A DNA stretch of 23,703 bases, from NCBI GenBank assembly GCA_045576655.1, contig JAZNGW010000047.1, positions 1-23,703 on the forward strand, written 5' to 3'. Shown piece by piece: positions 6,386-13,516 of the stretch. The notes under the pieces were generated by a model. It had not been told where the DNA came from and did no database searches. It worked only from the letters and a program-made list of their open reading frames with translations. The stretch comes from RGIG8745 sp045576655. Lineage in GTDB: Bacteria; Bacteroidota; Bacteroidia; Bacteroidales; Bacteroidaceae. Position 1 is the first letter of the stretch. Each line of letters begins with the position of its first letter. The position numbers and the translations under genes were made by a program.

Positions 6386-8442
6386 TTGCCACGGAAGTTG
6401 ACGTACATCTGCATTGCGTCGTCAATGCCTCCTGGTGTGAGGACGTATGTGCGGAACTTGGCTGCTATCTCTGTATTGAAGATATTGCCTGTTTCCTTGA
6501 ATGCATCGAAAGCATCGGCATCGAGCACCTCTGACCATAGGTAGCTGTAGTAGCCTGCTGTGTAGCCGCCACCCATCGTATGGTTGAAGTATGTTGTGCG
6601 GTAGCGTGATGGCATCTGGCTTGGCAGTCCGCGCTCTGCGAGTGTCTTCTGCTCGAAGTCCATCACATCGAAATCGGCTGGTATTTCCGTCATTGTATGG
6701 AAATCCATGTCGAGGAGTGAGGCGGCGAGGTATTCTGCTGTGGCGAAGCCCTGACCGTACTTGCCGCTCTGAGTGAGGCGGTCTACGAGTTCAGCAGGGA
6801 TAATCTCTCCTGTTTCGTAGTGCTTAGCGTATTCTTTGAGCATTTCAGGTTCGAATACCCAATGCTCGTTAACTTGTGATGGGAGTTCCACGAAATCGCG
6901 TGGCACGCTTGACACTCCGTAGTAGTGGACGTCGCGGAAGAGGTTGTGGAGGGCGTGGCCGAACTCATGGAACATTGTCTCTGCCTCGTCGGCTGTGAGG
7001 AGTGCAGGTTGTCCGGCTGATGGTTTGGTGAAGTTGCATACGATTGTTACGACAGGGGCAACTTTCTTACCGTCCTTGTATGTCTGTCCGCGATACTGTC
7101 CGCACCATGCGCCTCCACGCTTGCTTTCGCGCGGGAAGAAGTCGAAGTAGAGCACTCCGAGGTGGCTGCCGTCCTTGTCCTTGCATTCGAATGCTACAGC
7201 ATCTGGGTGAGGGAGCGGTATGCTGTCGATGGCTGTGAATGTCACGCCGTAGAGTTTGTTGGCAAAGAGGAACATTCCGTCGCGCACGTTCTCAAGCTTG
7301 AGATATGGACGGATGAGGTTCTCGTCGAAGTCGTACTTTGCCTTCTTTGCACGGTCGGCATAGTAGCGCCAGTCCCATCCTGCAGGTTCGAAGTCCTTGC
7401 CGTCTTTCTTGATTTCTGCTTTGATGTCGTCAAGTTCCTCCTGTGCCTTTGCGATGGCTGGAGTCCATACCTGGTTGAGCAGGTTGTATACTGCTTCAGG
7501 TGTCTTTGCCATGCGTGTCTCAAGGACGAACGATGCATATTCGTCATATCCCATGAGCTTGGCCTTTTCGAGGCGTGCCTTTACGAGGCGTGCGCACACT
7601 TCCTTGTTGTCGTTCTCATTGCCGTTGTTGCCACGGTTGATGTATCCGTTGAAAATCTTCTCACGCAATTCACGGTTGTCGGCATACTGTAGGAATGGCA
7701 TGACGCTTGGGTTGTGGAGTGTGAACACCCACTTGCCTTCCATACCGTCTGCCTTAGCAGTCTCAGCAGCAACAGCCACGAGGTTTGCAGGAAGTCCGGC
7801 AAGGTCCTCCTCCTTGTCGATAATCAGTTTGAAGGCATTTGTCTCCTTCAGCATGTTCTGACCGAAAGTCGTCTGGAGAGATGAAATCTCAGTGTTGATT
7901 TCGCGGAGTTTTACCTGGCTTGCAGAGTCAAGGTTTGCACCACCACGTACGAAATCCTTGTAAGTCTCTTCGAGAAGCTTCATCTGCTCCTTGTCAAGTC
8001 CGGCATTGTCCTTGTTCTCATAGACGTGCTTAACGCGTGCGAAGAGGGCTGGGTTCATGCTGATGTCATCGCCGTGCTGTGTGAGCAACGGAGAAATATC
8101 GGCGCTGATAGCCTGAAGCTCATCGTTTGTGTTGGCGTTAGTCTGTCCGAAGAACACGTAGCTGACTTTGTTGAGCAACGCTCCGCTCTGGTCGAGAGCC
8201 ACGATAGTGTTCTCAAAGGTAGCATCATCAGTGTTGTTGACGATAGCCTCAATTTCGACTTTCTGTTCCTCCATACCTTGCAGGAATGCAGGTTTGTAAT
8301 GCTCTGGCTTGATTTGCTCAAAAGGCGGAACACCAAACGGCGTGTCCCACTCTGCAAAGAACGGATTATCCGTAGCAGTTTCACCGCTACCACATCCACA
8401 CATGACTGCAGCCGTACAAGCCGCAAAAAACATTTTTCTCAT
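6340..8442 (-). CDS. dcp: M3-family peptidyl-dipeptidase lipoprotein (Dcp)
   Basis: 700-residue zinc metallopeptidase, about the usual length for Dcp, which removes dipeptides from the C-termini of short peptides. The zinc site is H492-E493-F-G-H496 with the third ligand E519 in RDFVELPSQVNEHW, the standard M3 pattern. The C-terminal region also has the family phrases (FNHTMGGGYTAGYYSYLWSE). The N-terminus MRKMFFAACTAAVMCGCGSGE looks like a lipoprotein signal with C17 as the probable lipidated cysteine, so the enzyme is likely anchored in the periplasm or outer membrane, unlike the cytoplasmic E. coli enzyme. It stands alone with its own terminator; its last 14 codons are duplicated beyond the ATPase gene. 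Confidence 0.95.
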   Translation of the reverse strand: MRKMFFAACTAAVMCGCGSGETATDNPFFAEWDTPFGVPPFEQIKPEHYKPAFLQGMEEQKVEIEAIVNNTDDATFENTIVALDQSGALLNKVSYVFFGQTNANTNDELQAISADISPLLTQHGDDISMNPALFARVKHVYENKDNAGLDKEQMKLLEETYKDFVRGGANLDSASQVKLREINTEISSLQTTFGQNMLKETNAFKLIIDKEEDLAGLPANLVAVAAETAKADGMEGKWVFTLHNPSVMPFLQYADNRELREKIFNGYINRGNNGNENDNKEVCARLVKARLEKAKLMGYDEYASFVLETRMAKTPEAVYNLLNQVWTPAIAKAQEELDDIKAEIKKDGKDFEPAGWDWRYYADRAKKAKYDFDENLIRPYLKLENVRDGMFLFANKLYGVTFTAIDSIPLPHPDAVAFECKDKDGSHLGVLYFDFFPRESKRGGAWCGQYRGQTYKDGKKVAPVVTIVCNFTKPSAGQPALLTADEAETMFHEFGHALHNLFRDVHYYGVSSVPRDFVELPSQVNEHWVFEPEMLKEYAKHYETGEIIPAELVDRLTQSGKYGQGFATAEYLAASLLDMDFHTMTEIPADFDVMDFEQKTLAERGLPSQMPSRYRTTYFNHTMGGGYTAGYYSYLWSEVLDADAFDAFKETGNIFNTEIAAKFRTYVLTPGGIDDAMQMYVNFRGKEPNIEPLLKNRGLK

Positions 8443-8484
8443 AATAACGTGTTTATTGTATTACTCTAATAACTTATTAGGTAA

Positions 8485-8492
8485 CAAAGATA
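8485..8492 (-). promoter_or_regulatory. Promoter -7 box of dcp
   Basis: TATCTTTG on the minus strand fits TAnnTTTG and would give a ~35-nt leader for dcp. The -33 element is weak. A second match, TATATTTG at 8548-8555, could be an upstream tandem promoter. Confidence 0.55.
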
Positions 8493-8563
8493 AGCAATTT
8501 ATCAAACATTTGCTGACAAAACAACCACAAACAACTCATGCCATGTGCAAATATAAAACACAG

Positions 8564-8641
8564 AGGACAACCTTATTATTCACATCGTTTCCTTAAAGTC
8601 CACGCAGACATTTTAGGAAGAATGCGTTTTTCAGTTGTCCT
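8564..8641 (-). repeat. Nested inverted repeat between the 8670-9946 operon and dcp
   Basis: Outer arms aggacaac (8564-8571) and gttgtcct (8634-8641) pair over 8 bp. Inner arms ttccttaaa (8589-8597) and ttttaggaa (8611-8619) pair over 8 bp with one bulge. At the apex lies TGTCTGCGTGGACTTTAAG (minus strand, 8592-8610), similar to the apex of the leader hairpin at 10099-10117. It may end the upstream operon or be a dispersed structured repeat; there is no clean T-tract. Confidence 0.4.
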
Positions 8642-8669
8642 ACTATATTCACATAAGTATTTTTGCAAA

Positions 8670-9272
8670 CTATTTCCCCATATATTCTTGCTCAACAATC
8701 ACCTCATCTATTTTCAAACGAGAAGTTGTTAAGAAACCGAGTTCAGGAGAATCAACGTCTACTCTCCACGGAGTCATATCTTTCATGTTATCATGAGACA
8801 CTATCAACTTACCACCCTTGCGTTCTATCACAATTTCAGTCTTTTTATTTTTCTCCTTAGGGAACTTAATATCATTCATTTCCCCTTTATCAAAATAAAA
8901 TTTCCCATTATTGTATTTGCACTGTATAAAAGTATCCTCCATATATATAAAAGCATGACGATTTGAATCCTTGTCCTTGTCAAAAAGTATTGCTATAGTA
9001 TCTTTTTCACTCATTTCAGGAATAACAATCTTCATTGTTATCTTAAAATCAAACTCTGGCAAGACTGGAATATCCGTTGAAGTAATAGCGATAGCCCCTT
9101 TTTTGAAGACCTCCAAATCCAACATTCCTTCTTTTATCAATGCACTTTTATTTTTTGTAGCATATTCTCGCCAATCAAAATTGGCAGTCCCATCGAAATC
9201 CTCAACTATTTTAATTTGAGCATTCATACTATAGGACACCAACAAAACAGCCAATAAAAATAAACTCTTCAT
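8670..9272 (-). CDS. Secreted beta-rich protein, function unknown
   Basis: 200 residues. The signal peptide MKSLFLLAVLLVSYSMNAQ is cut before IKIVEDFDG. The mature part starts with 'EDFDGTANFDWREY' and continues with short beta strands (FDFKITMKIVIP, TIAILFDKD, HAFIYMED, TEIVIERKGGKLIVSHD). This resembles the laminin-G/concanavalin-like fold of DUF1080-type or family-16-like domains, but no catalytic motif is visible. It starts 5 bp after the PEGA gene and must be co-transcribed with it. An exported role linked to the PEGA partner is inference. Confidence 0.75.
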   Translation of the reverse strand: MKSLFLLAVLLVSYSMNAQIKIVEDFDGTANFDWREYATKNKSALIKEGMLDLEVFKKGAIAITSTDIPVLPEFDFKITMKIVIPEMSEKDTIAILFDKDKDSNRHAFIYMEDTFIQCKYNNGKFYFDKGEMNDIKFPKEKNKKTEIVIERKGGKLIVSHDNMKDMTPWRVDVDSPELGFLTTSRLKIDEVIVEQEYMGK

Positions 9273-9277
9273 ATTCT

Positions 9278-9946
9278 TTAATTTTTACCAATTCTCTGTT
9301 GCATTTCATTTATCAGCGGTTCATAGCGCTTAATCAATCTGTCACAAGGTTTAAAGCCATGCTCCCCAGGAGAGTGTAAATCTGCTACTTCCGATGAAAT
9401 TTTTATTTGATAAGCCAAACCGTCATTCGTAATTTCCTTTATCTGCACCATAGTTCGAATCTTTTTTTCAGCCTTTGGAAACCTATCTATTTCCCAATTA
9501 GTATTCATAAATCCTGAAGCCTTGTCTGATGTTTTCATTTCATCAAAATAATTAAGCATAACCTGGGTCAATAACTTCCACGCCATTGATTCATCTACAC
9601 CTTCACGCACATTTATTGTGAAATACTTATTGGCAAGCGCCGATTCAACCGTAGCAGCTATAGACTCGTCCTCACGCAAATCAATGGGTATTGTTTTACG
9701 AGTATCGTGCTTATAAATTCTCATTTCTTTTTCCACAAAACCTGGTGCTTCAACCTTAACCATAAAGAAATCGTCTTTTCGAGTAAAGTTTAGAAAATAG
9801 ACCCCGTCGCCTACATAATTTCCATCCACATATATCTTGGCTTCAGCAGGAGTAGTCACAATTTTAATCTTTTTTGCGTGCGCCTCATAAGAAAATAACA
9901 TAGATGCCAATACAACCGAAAATAACAGTATTAAATATTTTTTCAT
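9278..9946 (-). CDS. Secreted PEGA-domain protein
   Basis: 222 residues with a signal peptide (1-24, ending SYEAHA). Residues ~26-95 form a PEGA-type domain: KIKIVTTPAEAKIYVDGNYV ... VKVEAPGFVEKEMRIY, a small beta fold common in surface and exported proteins. The remainder (~95-222) is a mixed domain of unknown type with RTMVQIKEITNDGLAYQIKI and a C-terminal helix (LINEMQQRIGKN). It is the first gene of a two-gene operon and is preceded by a ~340-nt leader that holds a candidate attenuator (10033-10175). Function unknown. Confidence 0.8.
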   Translation of the reverse strand: MKKYLILLFSVVLASMLFSYEAHAKKIKIVTTPAEAKIYVDGNYVGDGVYFLNFTRKDDFFMVKVEAPGFVEKEMRIYKHDTRKTIPIDLREDESIAATVESALANKYFTINVREGVDESMAWKLLTQVMLNYFDEMKTSDKASGFMNTNWEIDRFPKAEKKIRTMVQIKEITNDGLAYQIKISSEVADLHSPGEHGFKPCDRLIKRYEPLINEMQQRIGKN

Positions 9947-10032
9947 TTTTCAGAACTTTTATAACTTCCCTACTCACTTAACGGCTTTTCGAGTTACTCC
10001 GTTGTTCCTATGCCAAGTTGAATAATACGCAC

Positions 10033-10175
10033 AAAAAAGCGCGGAACTATTAGTATCCTCGCTTTGGGGTGTTTGGCGTAACCTCGACAAAAGAATAACT
10101 AAAAGCCCACGCATACAGCGCGAGCATCTTAACTATTATTCTTTTTTGTCTTTTTAGTCGCCAAACTTCCAAAGC
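10033..10175 (-). promoter_or_regulatory. Candidate attenuator / structured leader of the PEGA operon
   Basis: On the minus strand a long rod can form: 10159-10175 with 10061-10078 (8 + 7 bp around a short mismatch), 10136-10150 with 10086-10098, and an apical hairpin at 10105-10125 (8 bp with wobbles, loop tgtat). Directly after it, 10060-10065 (aaagcg) pairs with 10036-10041 (cgcttt), extended by 3-bp helices GGA/TCC and ACT/AGT around a 3-nt loop and followed by a T-run (10033-10038). This is an intrinsic terminator 87 nt before the gene. The rod and the terminator share 10061-10065, so they exclude each other. A further copy of caaaagaataa at 10175-10185 offers another competing partner for 10136-10150. 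Confidence 0.55.
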
Positions 10176-10296
10176 AAAAGAATAAGCTAAAACGCTTTTC
10201 CAATATGTATTTAAAATGTACGTATCTGACTATACGCTATGTTTCATAGGCATTTCGTTTAATTGAGTTTATATTTATAGACTTTCTTATATAATG

Positions 10297-10304
10297 CAAA
10301 ATTA
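10297..10304 (-). promoter_or_regulatory. Promoter -7 box of the PEGA operon
   Basis: TAATTTTG on the minus strand fits TAnnTTTG; a TTG occurs about 20 bp upstream. Transcription from here gives a leader of ~340 nt containing the rod and terminator at 10033-10175. Confidence 0.55.
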
Positions 10305-10583
10305 AGAAAAAGTATTAACAACAAGAAAAGTATATCAGGATTTTTCAAGAAGGTATGTTTATTCTGAAAATACAAAATAGCAGAGACACCTTAAAACACC
10401 AACAGAAGGCTCGCCAAAAAATATTGCACAGACAACCATTACAAATCAAACAAAAACATCAGCATCAGCACCCACACAAGAAAGCGTGACAAGCTTTACA
10501 CCACCCCCATTCACACCTTACCCCTCAAATTGGACGAGCAAACCCCGCACCTACAATTTTACTTTTTACTTCTTACTTTTCAA
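10305..10583. other. AT-rich intergenic spacer
   Basis: Divergent region between the PEGA operon promoter and the 22-bp repeats. I see no convincing gene, RNA or repeat in it. The open frame that starts at 10486 is spurious: it runs into the tandem repeats, whose 22-bp period is not a multiple of three. Confidence 0.5.
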
Positions 10584-10693
10584 CCACCGCGGTCGTGACA
10601 AATCTCCACCGCCATCGTTGCGCATCACCACCGCCCTCGTAATACAACACCACCGCGGTCGTTGCGCATCTCCACCGCGGTCGTTGTGGCCAG
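10584..10693. repeat. Five tandem 22-bp units centred on CCACCGCGGTCGT
   Basis: Five consecutive 22-bp units each begin CCACCGC. Units 1, 4 and 5 share CCACCGCGGTCGT; units 2 and 3 vary at GG (CCATCGT, CCCTCGT). The core ACCGCGGT is a perfect palindrome. The array ends 45 bp before the promoter of the GH92 gene, so it could be a set of helically phased protein-binding sites (22 bp is about two turns). There are no spacers, so it is not a CRISPR array. Confidence 0.75.
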
Positions 10694-10737
10694 TAAACGT
10701 TTAGAGTCTTTCCGATTCCACTTTACCATATTTTTTA

Positions 10738-10745
10738 TACCTTTG
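10738..10745 (+). promoter_or_regulatory. Promoter -7 box of the GH92 gene
   Basis: TACCTTTG fits TAnnTTTG; no clear -33 element. It gives a leader of ~55 nt. Confidence 0.5.
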
Positions 10746-10806
10746 TAGGTGTGTCCTTTATATTGCGAAAGAGGCAGAAATCAGCAATTACGTTTTATTT
10801 AATAGC

Positions 10807-13089
10807 ATGAAAATGAAATCAGAACGAGTGTTTGCATATGTTGTGGTACTGACTTCTATGACCATCGGTTTGTTGAGTTGCTCGCAGAAGCATAACGTTA
10901 AGCAAGACGGATTGTGCCAATATATAGACACTCGCGTAGGCACTGCTGCAAGTACAATGCTCACTGCAGGACGATTCGGCAAAGGAAGCGAGGAATACGG
11001 ACAGACACTGCCTGCTGTTCTTGAACCCAACGGAATGAACTTCTGGACGGCACAAACGCAGCACACGGAATTGAAATGCAAAGCACCTTATTATTATGCA
11101 GATTCTTTGCTTCAAGGCTTTCGCAACTCGCATTGGATTGTGGGAGGATGTACTCAAGACTATGGTTCTATGACCCTATTCCCTGCCACCAATATTGATA
11201 AATGCACGCCACAAGGCAGGGCCGTAAGTTTCTCACACAACGACGAGACGGCACGCCCCGACTACTATTCAGTAAGGATGAACGGCAACGATGTGTTTGC
11301 AGAGATGACTGGAAAGTCGCGAAGTGCAATATTCCGCTTTACCTATCCCTCAGACTCATCTGCATATTTGATTGTCAACCCCAACAGCGATGAGGGTGAA
11401 GGCTTTATTGAGATAGACACAACCAACATGGAAATAAGAGGATACAATCCCATTCACCGCATATACCAAGGCAAAGGACAACCTTCAGGACATTCAGGAT
11501 ATTTCGTAGTGAAGTTTTCCTCTCATATTGAAGAATATGGCACGTATAGCGGACAAAGCCGCATTAATGGCCAAAACTCAATTGGAGGAAAGAAAGATAT
11601 AGGCATATATGTACGTCTGAAAAACACTGGTGACCCCATAATAGTCCGCGCTGCAAGTTCGTTTGTCAGTATTGAAGGGGCGAGAAATAACCTTGAAGCT
11701 GAGATACCACATGCCAACTTTGAGCAGACACGAAAAGATTTGTCTGATATATGGGAAAAACATTTAAGTCGTATAAGTGCAGAAACAAATGACACTATCC
11801 ATCTGAGAAAATTCTACGGAGCAGTTTACCGCACATCATTCCTGCCCCGAACCGTGAACGATGCTGATGGCAGATATCCATCCTTTTCCAACGGAACAAT
11901 CACACACACTCGCAACACCTATTATGACGACTTCTCAATGTGGGACACCTATCGCGCTATTCACCCACTTTTGGTACTGCTGTCGCCCTCCAAAAGCGCT
12001 GAAATGATGCAGTCGCTTGCAGACAAATACAAGCAAGGAGGTTGGCTGCCAATATTCCCTTGCTGGAACAGTTATACAGCCGCCATGATTGGCGACCACT
12101 GCACATCGGCGATTTGCGACGCATATATAAAAGGAGTACGCAATTTTGACATCTATACCGCCTATGAAGCAATGCGCAAAAATGCATTTGAACAGCCTCG
12201 AACATACGAAGAATACACCAATGGAATGGGACGCAGAGCCTTGAGAAGTTACATAAACTACGGATACATACCTCTTGAAGACACTGTTAAGGAAGCATAC
12301 CACCAAAGAGAACAAACATCAAGAACGCTGGAATATGCCTACGACGACTTCTGCCTGGCACAAGTAGCAAAATTGCTTGGCAAAAAGGACGACTATAAAC
12401 TTCTTATGCAACGAAGCGAAAACTACCGTAATGTAATTGACCCTAACACAGGTTATGCAAATGGAAGATATGCTGACGGACATTTCCTAAAGGACACAAA
12501 CCCCTACTCTTTTGCTTTCTACATAACAGAAGGTGCGCCATGCCACTACACATGGTATGTCCCACACAATCCGAAAGGACTCATGGAAGCTATGGGCGGG
12601 AAAAACATTTTCATAGAAAAACTTGACACTCTCTTTGAGCAGAACCTGTATTGGCACGGCAACGAACCATGCCATCAAATAGCATACTTATACAATGAAG
12701 CTGGACAACCGTGGAAAACGCAAAAATACGTAAGGTACATTCTTGACACAGAATATGGCGACTGCCCAGGAGGACTTGCAGGGAACGACGATGCCGGACA
12801 GATGTCAGCATGGTACGTCTTCAGCAGTCTCGGATTCTACCCCGTCTGCCCAGGCACTCCCTATTACTATATCGGCACACCAACATTTGAACGTGCAACG
12901 ATTAACCTTGAGAACGGGAACACATTCACAATCATTGCGCCAGGAGCGAGCAAAGAAAACTGCTACATCGAGTCAGTCACACTCAACGGCAAGGCATACA
13001 ATGACTATAAGATCAGCCATAAAGACATCATGAATGGCGGAACTATAGAATTTAAGATGACAAACATCCCTAATAACGCACCACAATAA
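10807..13089 (+). CDS. GH92-family alpha-mannosidase lipoprotein
   Basis: 760 residues, the usual size for family GH92, calcium-dependent exo-acting alpha-mannosidases (often alpha-1,2) that trim mannose from N-glycans and mannans. The N-terminal lipobox LLSC (C25) indicates a lipid anchor. The N-terminal domain begins YIDTRVGTAAST. The catalytic region shows WHGNEPCHQIAYLYN, with E620 as the probable general acid, and GNDDAGQMSAWYVFSSLGFYPVCPG, with D661/D662 as the probable base. It is a single gene with no SusC/SusD or other glycosidase nearby, so it is not part of a classical polysaccharide-utilisation locus here. The five 22-bp repeats upstream may control it. Exact linkage specificity cannot be read. 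Confidence 0.92.
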   Translation: MKMKSERVFAYVVVLTSMTIGLLSCSQKHNVKQDGLCQYIDTRVGTAASTMLTAGRFGKGSEEYGQTLPAVLEPNGMNFWTAQTQHTELKCKAPYYYADSLLQGFRNSHWIVGGCTQDYGSMTLFPATNIDKCTPQGRAVSFSHNDETARPDYYSVRMNGNDVFAEMTGKSRSAIFRFTYPSDSSAYLIVNPNSDEGEGFIEIDTTNMEIRGYNPIHRIYQGKGQPSGHSGYFVVKFSSHIEEYGTYSGQSRINGQNSIGGKKDIGIYVRLKNTGDPIIVRAASSFVSIEGARNNLEAEIPHANFEQTRKDLSDIWEKHLSRISAETNDTIHLRKFYGAVYRTSFLPRTVNDADGRYPSFSNGTITHTRNTYYDDFSMWDTYRAIHPLLVLLSPSKSAEMMQSLADKYKQGGWLPIFPCWNSYTAAMIGDHCTSAICDAYIKGVRNFDIYTAYEAMRKNAFEQPRTYEEYTNGMGRRALRSYINYGYIPLEDTVKEAYHQREQTSRTLEYAYDDFCLAQVAKLLGKKDDYKLLMQRSENYRNVIDPNTGYANGRYADGHFLKDTNPYSFAFYITEGAPCHYTWYVPHNPKGLMEAMGGKNIFIEKLDTLFEQNLYWHGNEPCHQIAYLYNEAGQPWKTQKYVRYILDTEYGDCPGGLAGNDDAGQMSAWYVFSSLGFYPVCPGTPYYYIGTPTFERATINLENGNTFTIIAPGASKENCYIESVTLNGKAYNDYKISHKDIMNGGTIEFKMTNIPNNAPQ

Positions 13090-13105
13090 TTATTACATTT
13101 TGTGC

Positions 13106-13137
13106 AAAACAAAAATCCCCGACAAGACTGCCAGGGA
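13106..13137 (-). terminator. Intrinsic terminator after tRNA-Gly
   Basis: Minus-strand stem TCCCTGGCA with TGTCGGGGA (9 bp including two wobbles, 4-nt loop), followed by TTTTTGTTTTG. It lies 8 bp beyond the tRNA 3' end. Confidence 0.75.
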
Positions 13138-13144
13138 ATCATGA

Positions 13145-13216
13145 GCGGCAAGCGGGACTCGAACCCGTGACCCTCGGCTTGGGAAGCCGATGCTCTACCA
13201 ACTGAGCTATTGCCGC
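13145..13216 (-). tRNA. tRNA-Gly (anticodon CCC)
   Basis: 72-nt cloverleaf on the minus strand: acceptor gcggcaa/ttgccgc, D-arm gctcagttggtagagc, anticodon stem tcggc/gccga with loop ttCCCaa, T-arm with ggttcgagtcc. The 3' CCA is not encoded. It decodes GGG. Confidence 0.95.
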
Positions 13217-13224
13217 GACTCTAT

Positions 13225-13466
13225 AAAATGAGACTTCATCCTAACCGAAACCGGCGCAAACGAAGTCTCTATGAAAAAGCCGGGAGGAGATGTGATGAAA
13301 CTCCGAGTAAATAAGGTTTGAGTGCCCACTCACCTTTGTAATCCACCGACTAAAAAGTTACCCTAAGGCGTGGCCCGCCATTGATGAGCGAAGCATGCTC
13401 GGCTTTCTGTTAAAAATTGATGAGTATCCCAATCGATCCTTAACCCCGGCTGTTATTTCTTAACTT
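13225..13466 (-). ncRNA. Candidate structured non-coding RNA upstream of tRNA-Gly
   Basis: A ~240-nt stretch with its own strong promoter and no reading frame. On the minus strand AGCCGGG near its 5' end pairs with CCCGGCT near 13275-13281, closing a domain of ~180 nt. Inside are GGCG/CGCC, GAGC/GCTC and AAGGT-GAGTG/CACTC-ACCTT hairpins. The 3' end is a perfect 8-bp stem GAGACTTC/GAAGTCTC (13230-13269) enclosing CCG/CGG, followed by ATTTTAT. The closing stem, internal hairpins and size are compatible with a 6S-like RNA or a Bacteroidales-specific RNA class, but I could not match conserved motifs of RNase P RNA, tmRNA or SRP RNA. It may be a separate RNA or a tRNA precursor leader. Confidence 0.5.
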
Positions 13467-13471
13467 TAGTG

Positions 13472-13501
13472 CAAATATAAAAGTAAAGACTCAAACCACA
13501 A
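13472..13501 (-). promoter_or_regulatory. Promoter of the candidate ncRNA / tRNA-Gly
   Basis: Minus-strand TTG (13499-13501), 19-bp spacer, then TATATTTG (13472-13479): an excellent Bacteroidetes promoter. It lies just after the stop of the M6 protease gene and points toward the tRNA. Confidence 0.7.
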
Positions 13502-13516
13502 AATAATTAAGCGTTT

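Noticed and set aside
6197..6544. 115-codon plus-strand frame spanning the dcp terminator and stop
   Set aside because: It crosses the dcp terminator hairpin and the duplicated block and overlaps the dcp C-terminus; no homology-like features.
7162..7692. 176-codon open frame antisense to dcp
   Set aside because: It lies fully inside a well-supported metallopeptidase gene on the other strand; the translated product has no recognisable features and the dcp frame explains the coding signal.
10584..10693. CRISPR-like repetitive array
   Set aside because: Units are directly adjacent with a 22-bp period and no unique spacers, and there are no cas genes in the window.
10486..10704. 72-codon open frame in the spacer before the GH92 gene
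   Set aside because: It runs through the 22-bp repeats, which shift frame with every unit; the product is low-complexity Pro/Arg/Ser-rich and has no credible start context.
10807..13089. Polysaccharide-utilisation locus around the GH92 gene
   Set aside because: No SusC/SusD pair, sulfatase, other glycosidase or hybrid two-component regulator is encoded nearby.
13225..13466. RNase P RNA, tmRNA or SRP RNA
   Set aside because: The conserved strings I would expect (for example GAGGAAAGTCC for RNase P, a tRNA-like end with tag frame for tmRNA, the GGAAGCAG-type SRP loop) are not present.
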